Source: an uncultured Draconibacterium sp. (GTDB lineage: Bacteria > Bacteroidota > Bacteroidia > Bacteroidales > Prolixibacteraceae). From it: 64,000 nucleotides of DNA. Shown here piece after piece: positions 8,889 to 16,284 of this stretch. The stretch's first letter is position 1. Every line of letters begins with the position of its first letter. The stretch covers positions 343,001 through 407,000 of the forward strand of contig NZ_OY781464.1 in assembly GCF_963676735.1 (NCBI RefSeq). Reading direction: 5' to 3'. The notes under the pieces were generated by a model. It did no database searches and was not told where the DNA came from. It saw nothing but the letters and a program-made list of their open reading frames with translations. The position numbers and the translations under genes are program-made.

Positions 8889-9590
8889 ATGTTAAATTCA
8901 GAAATTGGACTTAAAGATCTGGTTGATAATCAAAAATCAATTTTTTATTTACTTGGGCAGGACGATAAAGACGAACTGCAGCATCATATCTCGCTTTCGC
9001 ACTACAAAAAGAATGAATTTATTTACAAGGAAGGCGATAAACCAAATGGTTTTTTGGTGCTGATTGATGGCAAAGTAAAGATTTTTAAAGAAGGTGTTGG
9101 CGGTCGTGAACAAATCATTCGAATGACTAAGCCTTTGGGCCTGATTGGTTATCGGGCCTTGCTGGCCGATGAGACGCATAATGGCTCGGCCGTTACTCTG
9201 GAAGAGTCGCTGGTGTGTACCATTAGCCCTGATTTTATTTTTAGCCGGGCCCTTAAAAACACCGATTTTTCGTTTAAAATTATCCGAAAGCTATCGAAAG
9301 AGCTGGGTTTCTCGAATGCCCGTACTGTAACGCTTACTCAAAAACATATTCGCGGGCGTTTGGCTGAATCGCTGATTTTACTGAAAGATAAATATGGTTT
9401 TGAAAATGATGGTACTACCTTAAAAGCTTATCTGTCACGCGAGGATATTGCCAACCTATCGAACATGACAACTTCTAACGCCATTCGCACCCTGTCGACT
9501 TTTGCCAACGAAAAGGTAATTGCAATCGATGGTAGAAAGATTCGTGTGCTGGATGCTACGCGGTTGGAGCGAATAAGTAAACTGGGATAA
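8889..9590 (+). CDS. Crp/Fnr-family transcriptional regulator
   Basis: DNA-binding regulator of 233 residues. A cyclic-nucleotide-binding beta-roll covers about 20-140 (NEFIYKEGDKPNGFLVLIDG, then GYRALLADETHNGSAV), followed by a dimer helix and a C-terminal winged helix (about 160-228) with LSREDIANLSNMTTSNAIRT as the recognition region. No cysteine cluster is seen in the N-terminal part, so an Fnr-type iron-sulfur sensor is unlikely. The ligand is unknown. It is monocistronic, with its own promoter box and a terminator. Target genes cannot be named from the sequence. Confidence 0.9.
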   Translation: MLNSEIGLKDLVDNQKSIFYLLGQDDKDELQHHISLSHYKKNEFIYKEGDKPNGFLVLIDGKVKIFKEGVGGREQIIRMTKPLGLIGYRALLADETHNGSAVTLEESLVCTISPDFIFSRALKNTDFSFKIIRKLSKELGFSNARTVTLTQKHIRGRLAESLILLKDKYGFENDGTTLKAYLSREDIANLSNMTTSNAIRTLSTFANEKVIAIDGRKIRVLDATRLERISKLG

Positions 9591-9611
9591 AATTTTTACC
9601 AAATAGATATT

Positions 9612-9643
9612 ATGCCATCCGGGTTTTCGGGTGGCATTTTTTA
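9612..9643 (+). terminator. Intrinsic terminator of Crp/Fnr gene
   Basis: A 10-base stem ATGCCATCCG/CGGGTGGCAT (one wobble) followed by five to six T. The T run overlaps the stop codon of the convergent murF-alr gene. Confidence 0.75.
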
Positions 9644-12106
9644 TTCCTGAACATACACCCGTTTTACCCGCTGCGAAATTCCGGTAAGTATTTCGTAAGG
9701 TATGGTGCCGAGTTGTTCCGCCAAATCCGATATTGAAATGTTTGCGCCAAAGAGTTCAACGCTATCGCCTGTTTTTGCTTCCGTTTGGCTTACATCAAGC
9801 ATTAGCATATCCATGCAAATATTGCCAACTATTGGTACAAGCTTTCCGTTTATAAACGCATGGCCGTTGCCATTGCCAAGTTTGCGGTTAATCCCATCAG
9901 CATAACCCAGCGGAACAATTGCAATTTTTCCCGCTGAAGCCAAAGTTCCTTTCCGGTTGTAGCCAATTGTTTCGTTTTTGCCCACGGTTTTAATTTGTGA
10001 GACGGTGCTTTTTAAAGTGCCAATATTTTTAAGTGGCCGCCCGGTTTGCGATATCCCATAAAGCCCAATGCCCAAACGAACCATGTCCATCTGGCTGTGT
10101 GAAAAACGTTCAATACCGGCAGAATTCAGGATGTGCAGGTCGATTTTGTAATCAAAAGCACTTGTAAAAAGTCCAGCAGCCGAATGAAAACGCTCAATTT
10201 GTTGCTTGGTAAAATCATCAAGAGCTGCTTCGTCGCTGGCAGCAAGATGCGAAAACACCGATTTTATGGTAACCGGACTGTTTTTGATTAAGGAAATCAG
10301 CTGAGTAATTTCCTTATCGTTTTTCAACCCAAGCCGGTTCATGCCCGTGTCAATTTTTATATGTATCGGGAAACCTGTTTTTCCAAAGGTAGCAACAGCT
10401 TTTGAAAACTGCTTAAATAAGCTGAGGCTGTAAATGTTTGGTTCCAGGTTAAAATCAATCATATTCTGGAAACTGTCTTGCTCCGGATTCATAACAACAA
10501 TCGGAGTCGTAATTCCTGCATTGCGCAAATGTACGCCTTCGTCGGCCACAGCTACGGCCAGGTAATCAACATTTTGGTGCTGTAAAAGCCGGGCAATTTC
10601 CACATCGCCACTTCCATACGAAAAGGCCTTAACCATCACCATTATTTTTGTATTCTTGTTGAGTAGCTTCCGAAATGTATTCAGGTTGTGCACCAGGGCG
10701 TTTAAGTTAATTTCAAGCACCGTTTGATGTGCTTTCTGCTGCAACAGTGCGGCAATTTTTTCAAATTCAAACTGGCGGGCACCTTTTAATAACAGGGCTG
10801 CTGATGAAAAGTTTTGACGGCGAAAGTGACGCTCGAATGCTAAACGATTGGGGAAAAACTCACTTTCGAGTTTAAATAACTTTTGGTATTTGTACAACTC
10901 CGGCCCAATGCCGGTAAGTTTGCTAATTCCCCATTCCTGAAGAAGCTGGTTTACTTTTTTATATAGTTTCTCGGCATCGATACCGGTTTGTTGTATATCG
11001 GATAAAATTACCTGCTTTTGCAAATGCGCTTTAGCTGCCTGCTGTTTTAAAACCGACAGCGCAATGCCCAGAGAATTTAAATCAGAGTTATAGAAATCGT
11101 TAATCAGTAAACTATTGTTAATGCCCTGTTTTATTTCAAGACGCATGGCAACCGTTTGCAATTGGCTAAAAATATGAAGAAAGTCTTCTGGGTTCAGGTT
11201 TAACGCTACAAGCACGGCAAAACAATGGCAGGCATTTTCAATAGCCGAATTATCTGAAAAAGGTATGGTAAAGGAATACTCTGAATTACTAAATCTGGCT
11301 TGAATAAGGGTTTGCTGATTCTGACCAGTCACTGTAAAGCCGATTTTTGCGTCGGTATTATTTATTGCCCAGCTAACTGCTTGTATTTTGTGGGCTTTAC
11401 AGAAATTTTGTACTTGGTTTGAATAGCTGTAATCAGCTCTGAACAGCAGCTGTTTGGTGCTGTGGAAAAGCTTCAGCTTCTCTGCTAATTTTTCTTCTAC
11501 AGACGAGAAATTCTCCTGGTGGGCATCGCCAATATTGGTTAATATACCGATGTCCGGATTTACAATTGGTGCAAGTTTTTCCATTTCCCCGGGCAACGAA
11601 ATACCAGCTTCAAGCAGGGCTAACTCATATTGCTCGTCAATAAGTAAAGCCGACAAGGGGACTCCAACCTGCGAATTGTAACTTTTCGGACTGCGTACAA
11701 TTTTAAAAGTTGTTGAAAGCAGATCGTAAAGCCATTCTTTAACGATGGTTTTTCCGTTGCTGCCTGTAATGCCAATTACCGGTTTTATAAACTGTTTTCT
11801 GTTATAGGCAGCAAGTTTTTGCAAAGCCAGGCCTGTATTTTTTACCAAAATAAAAGTGGCTTTATCACTAATAGCACCCCGTTCTGATACAATAAAAACC
11901 TGAACCCCTTTTTTCAGAAGTTGGCCTATGTAGTTGTGGCCGTTAAAAACCGGTCCACTCAAGGCAAAAAATGCAACACTTGAACCTCCAAAAAATGTTC
12001 GACTATCAGTAATAACCGTGTCAATGGTATTGTTGAAAAATGAGGAAGACTTAAATAATTCACCATCAACCGCATTGGCTATTTCTGTAACCGTAAATTT
12101 TTTCAT
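9641..12106 (-). CDS. Fused MurF ligase and alanine racemase
   Basis: Two peptidoglycan enzymes in one 821-residue chain. Residues 1 to about 455 are MurF, which adds D-Ala-D-Ala to UDP-MurNAc-tripeptide, with ATP loop GITGSNGKT (112-120) and NIGDAHQENF. Residues from about 460 are PLP-dependent alanine racemase, with PLP Lys493 in VMVKAFSYGSG, MNRLGLK, RLGIGLYGIS and catalytic Tyr716 in IGYNRKG. The ATG at 12106 overlaps the tdk stop as ATGA. A longer frame reaching 12238 would run across tdk and is rejected. The fusion is known in Bacteroidota. It pairs production of D-Ala with its use; Ddl, the linking enzyme, is encoded at 29-30 kb. Confidence 0.95.
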   Translation of the reverse strand: MKKFTVTEIANAVDGELFKSSSFFNNTIDTVITDSRTFFGGSSVAFFALSGPVFNGHNYIGQLLKKGVQVFIVSERGAISDKATFILVKNTGLALQKLAAYNRKQFIKPVIGITGSNGKTIVKEWLYDLLSTTFKIVRSPKSYNSQVGVPLSALLIDEQYELALLEAGISLPGEMEKLAPIVNPDIGILTNIGDAHQENFSSVEEKLAEKLKLFHSTKQLLFRADYSYSNQVQNFCKAHKIQAVSWAINNTDAKIGFTVTGQNQQTLIQARFSNSEYSFTIPFSDNSAIENACHCFAVLVALNLNPEDFLHIFSQLQTVAMRLEIKQGINNSLLINDFYNSDLNSLGIALSVLKQQAAKAHLQKQVILSDIQQTGIDAEKLYKKVNQLLQEWGISKLTGIGPELYKYQKLFKLESEFFPNRLAFERHFRRQNFSSAALLLKGARQFEFEKIAALLQQKAHQTVLEINLNALVHNLNTFRKLLNKNTKIMVMVKAFSYGSGDVEIARLLQHQNVDYLAVAVADEGVHLRNAGITTPIVVMNPEQDSFQNMIDFNLEPNIYSLSLFKQFSKAVATFGKTGFPIHIKIDTGMNRLGLKNDKEITQLISLIKNSPVTIKSVFSHLAASDEAALDDFTKQQIERFHSAAGLFTSAFDYKIDLHILNSAGIERFSHSQMDMVRLGIGLYGISQTGRPLKNIGTLKSTVSQIKTVGKNETIGYNRKGTLASAGKIAIVPLGYADGINRKLGNGNGHAFINGKLVPIVGNICMDMLMLDVSQTEAKTGDSVELFGANISISDLAEQLGTIPYEILTGISQRVKRVYVQE

Positions 12107-12684
12107 TCTGCACGGGTTGCTTTGGTGTAACACCTGCGACACAGCGGTTCGTATATGTCTTTTTCGCCCAATAAAACCACTTGTTCTTTTTCCGATAAGC
12201 GATGAGAAAACTGGGCAATGCTTCCGCACCGAACACAAATAGCATGCACTTTTGTAATGTAATCGGCTACGGCCATTAAACCCGGAATTGGACCGAATGG
12301 TTTGCCTTTAAAATCCATATCAAGTCCGGCTACAATTACCCTTATTCCCATGTCGGCCAACTGGTTTACCACATCAATAAGTCCCTTGTCAAAAAACTGT
12401 GCTTCATCAATTCCAATTACATCAACATCGCCTGCCAGCAATAGAATATTTGCCGAGTTTTCAACCGGTGTCGATCGGATAGAGTTTTCATCGTGCGAAA
12501 CTACTTCCGTGTCCGAGTAACGTACATCTACCATCGGTTTATAAATTTCAACTTTCTGTTTGGCAATTTTGGCACGTTTCAAGCGCCTGATCAGCTCTTC
12601 AGTTTTTCCTGAAAACATCGACCCGGCTACTACCTCAATTGTGCCCACCTTTTTGTGGCTGTTTACATCTCTCTCAATAAACAT
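12103..12684 (-). CDS. tdk: Thymidine kinase
   Basis: Salvage enzyme phosphorylating thymidine with ATP. The 193 residues are typical of the small type II family. P-loop GSMFSGKT is at 21-28, the Asp-rich Walker B region reads IDEAQFF, and the zinc-ribbon cysteines are CVRCG and CRRC near the C terminus. An 18-residue N-terminal extension before EVVAGSMF is ordinary for Bacteroidota. It is translationally coupled (ATGA) to murF-alr downstream. A TATTTTTG box on the minus strand at 12746-12753, 62 bases before the start, is a possible -7 element. Confidence 0.95.
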   Translation of the reverse strand: MFIERDVNSHKKVGTIEVVAGSMFSGKTEELIRRLKRAKIAKQKVEIYKPMVDVRYSDTEVVSHDENSIRSTPVENSANILLLAGDVDVIGIDEAQFFDKGLIDVVNQLADMGIRVIVAGLDMDFKGKPFGPIPGLMAVADYITKVHAICVRCGSIAQFSHRLSEKEQVVLLGEKDIYEPLCRRCYTKATRAE

Positions 12685-12824
12685 TTATCGTTACTCTTTT
12701 TTGTAAAGAACTTGTCTTACAGGGTATTTTTATTTACTACTTTTACAAAAATAAAATTTACACGCTTGTTTGGGTACTATTAGTCGTTATAAATTTACCA
12801 ACATTGCGTTAAAAGCTTGGATGC

Positions 12825-13724
12825 ATGGACAATAAAAAGTTATTTAAATTTTTGTACAAAGACATCGCAGAAATTGAAGAGTTGTTTGATGAAAAAGGTG
12901 CGGATGGTTTTGATAAAATGGAAATGGAGTTTCTGAGAACAAGGTTTAACGGAGCAAAGCACATCATTCGCCTTTTGAGCGAAGAAAGTGAAGAAGTACA
13001 GCCGGATGTTCAGGACAAAAAAATGGTTGCTGCTAAAAAAGAACCAGAACAAGCAGAGAGAAGAGCAGCGGAGCCCGGAAGAATTTCAATAGAAAAACCA
13101 CTAAGCAAAGACGAGCAGGAAAGTTTGGAGTCTTTACAAGATTTTGAGGAAGAATTAAAAGATAATGAAACGCTAAACGAAAATTCAACAGAGGAGGAAA
13201 AGCCTGAGCAGGACCTTGAAGAAGAGGATCAATTGGCTGAGGAGGAAGAAACAGTTGAAGAAGAAAATAAAGCGGAAATGCTGCCGGAATCGAAAGAAAG
13301 CGGCGAAGGTGAGGATTTGGCGGAGGATAATAAAGATGAGGCTTTACCTAAAGAGCCCCGGGAAGAGCAGGAAGACGTGAAACAGGAACCCGAGACGAAC
13401 GTTCGAATTGGTGATCGGCAGCTGAAAGAAAAGTCGGTTAATGATTTGCTTGGGGGAAAGGACTTGAATAAATTGGAATATAAAATATCAAACAGCCCGG
13501 TAAAAAGTTTGCAGGCGGCCATTGGTATAAACGACCGTTATCAATACATCCGGGAATTATTTGATGGCAGCGCCGATAGTTTCTCTACCGCAGTAGGAGA
13601 ACTTGATAACCTAAATAATATAAACGAGGCGGTTGCTTATTTGCAGCAAAATTTCAAATGGAAAAAAACCGAAACAAGCCTCAAGTTTGTTAATCTTGTA
13701 AAACGCCGTTTCCCCAATGGATAA
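12825..13724 (+). CDS. Conserved protein with acidic linker, function unknown
   Basis: Function not recognised. Three parts can be seen in the 299 residues. A helical N terminus (1-52) contains MEFLRTRFNGAKHIIRLL. A long Glu/Asp-rich low-complexity linker (about 53-195) is almost certainly disordered. A conserved C-terminal module (about 200-299) contains NDLLGGKDLNKLEYKI, LQAAIGINDRYQYIRELF and AVAYLQQNFKW. The C-terminal module resembles one seen in other Bacteroidota hypothetical proteins. There is no signal peptide or membrane helix, so it is cytoplasmic. Its last 8 bases overlap the rsmI start, suggesting co-translation. Confidence 0.8.
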   Translation: MDNKKLFKFLYKDIAEIEELFDEKGADGFDKMEMEFLRTRFNGAKHIIRLLSEESEEVQPDVQDKKMVAAKKEPEQAERRAAEPGRISIEKPLSKDEQESLESLQDFEEELKDNETLNENSTEEEKPEQDLEEEDQLAEEEETVEEENKAEMLPESKESGEGEDLAEDNKDEALPKEPREEQEDVKQEPETNVRIGDRQLKEKSVNDLLGGKDLNKLEYKISNSPVKSLQAAIGINDRYQYIRELFDGSADSFSTAVGELDNLNNINEAVAYLQQNFKWKKTETSLKFVNLVKRRFPNG

Positions 13725-14397
13725 CGAAGCCCGATTGATACTGGTACCAACGCCAATTGGTAATCTTCAGGATATTACTTACAGGGCGGTTGAAGCTCTA
13801 AAAACTGCAGATATTATTTTGGCTGAAGATACACGCGTATCGTCAAAACTGCTGAAACATCTCGAGATTGACAAAAGGCTAAGCGCACATCATAAATTTA
13901 ACGAACATAAAACAGCAACTTCCATTGTTTCAAAAATAGAACAGGGAAATGTGGTAGCCTTAATCTCTGATGCAGGAACTCCTGCCATTTCTGATCCCGG
14001 TTTTTTATTGGTGCGCGCCTGTGTTGAGAAAAATATAAAAGTGGAGTGTTTGCCCGGACCAACGGCACTAATTCCTGCCCTTGCTGTTTCGGGCTTGCCA
14101 ACCGATAAGTTTGTTTTTGAAGGATTTTTACCACAGAAAAAGGGAAGGCAAACCAGGTTGAAATTATTGGCCGAAGAGCCCCGTACGATGGTTTTTTATG
14201 AGTCGCCATACCGTTTGGTAAAGGCCCTGGGGCAGTTTGCGGAATATTTTGGTGCCAACAGAAAGGCCTGTGTTTGCCGCGAGCTATCGAAAATGTTTGA
14301 AGAAGTAAAACGAGGCACGGTTACAGAACTTGGCGAATATTATACCGAACGTCAGCCAAAAGGCGAAATTGTAATTGTTGTTGAAGGCAAGGCGTAA
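13717..14397 (+). CDS. rsmI: 16S rRNA (cytidine-1402 2'-O) methyltransferase
   Basis: SAM-dependent ribose methyltransferase for C1402 of 16S rRNA. It is a tetrapyrrole-methylase fold of 226 residues: LILVPTPIGNLQDITYRA at the N terminus, AEDTRVSSKLLKHL, ALISDAGTPAISDPG, PGPTALIPALAVSGLP and FEGFLPQKKGRQ. The ATG overlaps the 3' end of the acidic protein gene by 8 bases. It is slightly shorter than E. coli RsmI (286), ending after the methylase domain without the C-terminal extension, as is usual in this phylum. Confidence 0.95.
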   Translation: MDNEARLILVPTPIGNLQDITYRAVEALKTADIILAEDTRVSSKLLKHLEIDKRLSAHHKFNEHKTATSIVSKIEQGNVVALISDAGTPAISDPGFLLVRACVEKNIKVECLPGPTALIPALAVSGLPTDKFVFEGFLPQKKGRQTRLKLLAEEPRTMVFYESPYRLVKALGQFAEYFGANRKACVCRELSKMFEEVKRGTVTELGEYYTERQPKGEIVIVVEGKA

Positions 14398-14433
14398 CAG
14401 ACCAAAACTGTTTTGCTGTTAGAAAATAAATTA

Positions 14434-15147
14434 ATGGGAAAAAAGTATACACATCTGTTTTTCGATTTGGATAATACCCTTTGGGATTTTAAAACCAACT
14501 CGAAATATGCCATGCAGGCCACTTTTACAGCCCTGAGTCTGGGTGAATATAAAATTGATTTTGATCGTTTTTTTCAAATTTACTCCCTCCACAACGCCAA
14601 TTTGTGGACAGCTTATCGTAAACGAAAAGTAAGTAAAAAAGACCTGATTCGTCAGCGCTTTCAGCTTACTTTTGAGGCTTGTGGCATAAAAGATACAGAT
14701 CCTTTAATGGCCAACGAGCTGTACCTGCAAGAAATGCCACGGCAATCGCATTTAGTTGAAGGGGCAAAAGAAGTATTAAATCAATTACGGACCAAAGGAT
14801 ATAAGTTGTACATTATCACCAATGGTTTTAAAGAAGTGCAGCACGCAAAGCTTTTAAAGGCAGGCCTCGATGGCTATTTTGAAAAGCTATTCATATCAGA
14901 AGAAGTAAAAGTGCCAAAACCTGGACGGGAAATTTTTGAATATGCCATAAAATCGGCCAATGCCAAAAAGAAATCAAGCCTGATGATAGGAGATGACTGG
15001 GATGTGGACATTTGTGGTGCCTTGAATTTTGGAATTGATGCTGTGTATTTAGCCAAAGATGGCAGTTCTTCGAAAATCGATCTCAGTGCTGGAAAAATTG
15101 ATGTCAGGACAATTCAGCATTTAAATCAGTTAATGGATTTTTTATAG
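14434..15147 (+). CDS. YjjG-type HAD nucleotide phosphatase
   Basis: HAD-superfamily hydrolase of 237 residues, similar to YjjG noncanonical pyrimidine nucleotidases. Motif I is FFDLDNTLWDF, motif II is YIITNG, motif III Lys lies in SEEVKVPKPGREIF and motif IV is MIGDDWDVDICGA. A helical C1 cap lies between motifs I and II. ATG 14434 is preferred; a TTG 21 bases upstream is in frame but has no supporting context. It follows rsmI by 36 bases, so it probably belongs to the same transcript. The physiological substrate is uncertain. Confidence 0.88.
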   Translation: MGKKYTHLFFDLDNTLWDFKTNSKYAMQATFTALSLGEYKIDFDRFFQIYSLHNANLWTAYRKRKVSKKDLIRQRFQLTFEACGIKDTDPLMANELYLQEMPRQSHLVEGAKEVLNQLRTKGYKLYIITNGFKEVQHAKLLKAGLDGYFEKLFISEEVKVPKPGREIFEYAIKSANAKKKSSLMIGDDWDVDICGALNFGIDAVYLAKDGSSSKIDLSAGKIDVRTIQHLNQLMDFL

Positions 15148-15432
15148 CGAATCTTCATTCTTCCCTTATTGAAGTGCTCCTTCAAAAAACAATCAGTATC
15201 GTTTTATTGTAATTTTGGTTTTCAGGTTGGGAGAAACTGTGAGCAATGCTAAATTAGTATCCATTATTTATAATATCTTTTCAGTAGATTGTAATTTAAT
15301 GTATTTGTAAAAATGAGTAGGGTGTGGCTTTTAAAAGGGGTGTTGGCCAAAATATTGACAATATTTCGGCTTGCGACATCTTGTAATCAGGGGGTGATGT
15401 TGGGTAAAAGTGTGCTTTTTCTGAAATAGTAG

Positions 15433-15464
15433 TTTGTAGGTAATATTAATTTAAAATAGCTTTG
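15433..15464 (+). promoter_or_regulatory. Bacteroidota-type promoter, possible susC leader start
   Basis: TTTG (15433-15436), 20 bases, then TAGCTTTG (15457-15464), matching TTTG and TAnnTTTG with normal spacing. It is the best promoter match in the region, about 820 bases before susC. Confidence 0.5.
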
Positions 15465-15776
15465 ATGCTTGCTGCTCTAGGTTGTAGACATTTTTGTCTG
15501 TTTTTTCTAAATGTCGTTATTACAGTAAGTTGTAGTAAGTTCTTGTGCTAAGTAATATTTTATTGATTAATACAAAATGATAGCTGGTCGTGCTAAACTG
15601 GACGATTTTTATTAGGTATTTTGAAAAAAAACTTACATTTTCTTTAAAAACTCAAATCTTCTTTTAATATTTGTAACTGTTAAAAAAATTAACTGTTTGT
15701 AGTTTTAACAAACGATGGGTAATTGTTAGTTATATGGATTTGGGGGAATCCGAAGATAATTACAAAATAAATGCTG

Positions 15777-15807
15777 TTTAATTATTACTTAAAATTGTTT
15801 CTATGAA
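15777..15807 (+). repeat. susC initiation-site-like repeat, copy A
   Basis: 31 bases ending CTATGAA that match the susC start region (16258-16289) at nearly every position, apart from one single-base gap and about two changes. Its ATG opens a 19-codon frame. Confidence 0.6.
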
Positions 15808-16054
15808 GGGGGAAATTTTTCAAGTGATTTCGTACAAAAGACCTTATTTATTAAGAATGTAAATAAGTTATGATTGCTGCTCAATCATCTGCGGCAGCTA
15901 TTTGTTTAATCCGGCAGTAATGGTGGTGTTGATAAATGGTTGGTTAGGCGAGATGTTTTGTGTGGTTTTGTAATTGTTAAATTTTTTAACAATTAGCGAA
16001 GTCCGTTGTAACTATTTCAAAAGCTAATTAACAAGAACAAAATTTTATTCGCTG

Positions 16055-16073
16055 TTTAATTAATAAATCTATG
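16055..16073 (+). repeat. susC initiation-site-like repeat, copy B
   Basis: Shorter version: TTTAATTAATAA then ATCTATG, with the middle TTAAAATT segment missing. Its ATG opens a 50-codon frame that ends at 16223 inside the hairpin region. Confidence 0.4.
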
Positions 16074-16149
16074 ATTGGTAGAGTAATACAATATTTTTTG
16101 TTTAGTACTTTTTTAAAAAGAAGTAATGAAAATGTAGCGAAAAGACATT

Positions 16150-16214
16150 GCCGGGAGGTGCTCACTCTACATTTACTCACAATTACCCTTCGTAGAAACT
16201 TAAATCCTCCCGGC
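16150..16214 (+). ncRNA. Nested hairpin in susC leader
   Basis: Outer stem GCCGGGAGG (16150-16158) pairs perfectly with CCTCCCGGC (16206-16214). Inside it TCTAC (16166-16170) pairs with GTAGA (16192-16196). The GC-rich outer arms stand out in an AT-rich region, 70 bases before the susC ATG. It could be an attenuator, a processed-RNA boundary or a small structured RNA. No family recognised. Confidence 0.45.
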
Positions 16215-16284
16215 TACTTTTAAAAACTAAAAATGCTTAAAACAATTTTTATAGCGCTTTAATTAATAACTTAAAATTATTTCT

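Larger units (their letters stand above)
15148..16284 (+). promoter_or_regulatory. Long AT-rich non-coding region upstream of susC
   Basis: A gene-free stretch of 1137 bases. It holds a two-box promoter at 15433-15464, a weak hairpin at 15486-15499 followed by a T run, three related initiation-site sequences (15777-15807, 16055-16073, 16258-16289) and a nested hairpin at 16150-16214. Two of the repeated sites open short reading frames, one of 19 codons at 15804 and one of 50 codons at 16071-16223. Neither resembles a known protein. I found no good TAnnTTTG box between 15465 and susC, so the susC message may carry a leader of about 800 bases. Confidence 0.6.

Noticed and set aside
9641..12238. 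MurF/alanine racemase fusion as an assembly artefact
   Set aside because: Both domains are complete, in one frame, and the fusion is a known feature of Bacteroidota.
15486..15506. Short hairpin AGACA/TGTCT with T run after the leader promoter, as a small-RNA terminator
   Set aside because: Only five firm base pairs plus two wobbles; too weak to claim a small RNA.
16071..16223. 50-codon frame in the susC leader
   Set aside because: Not called as a gene because it runs through the nested hairpin and resembles no protein; kept as part of the leader observation.
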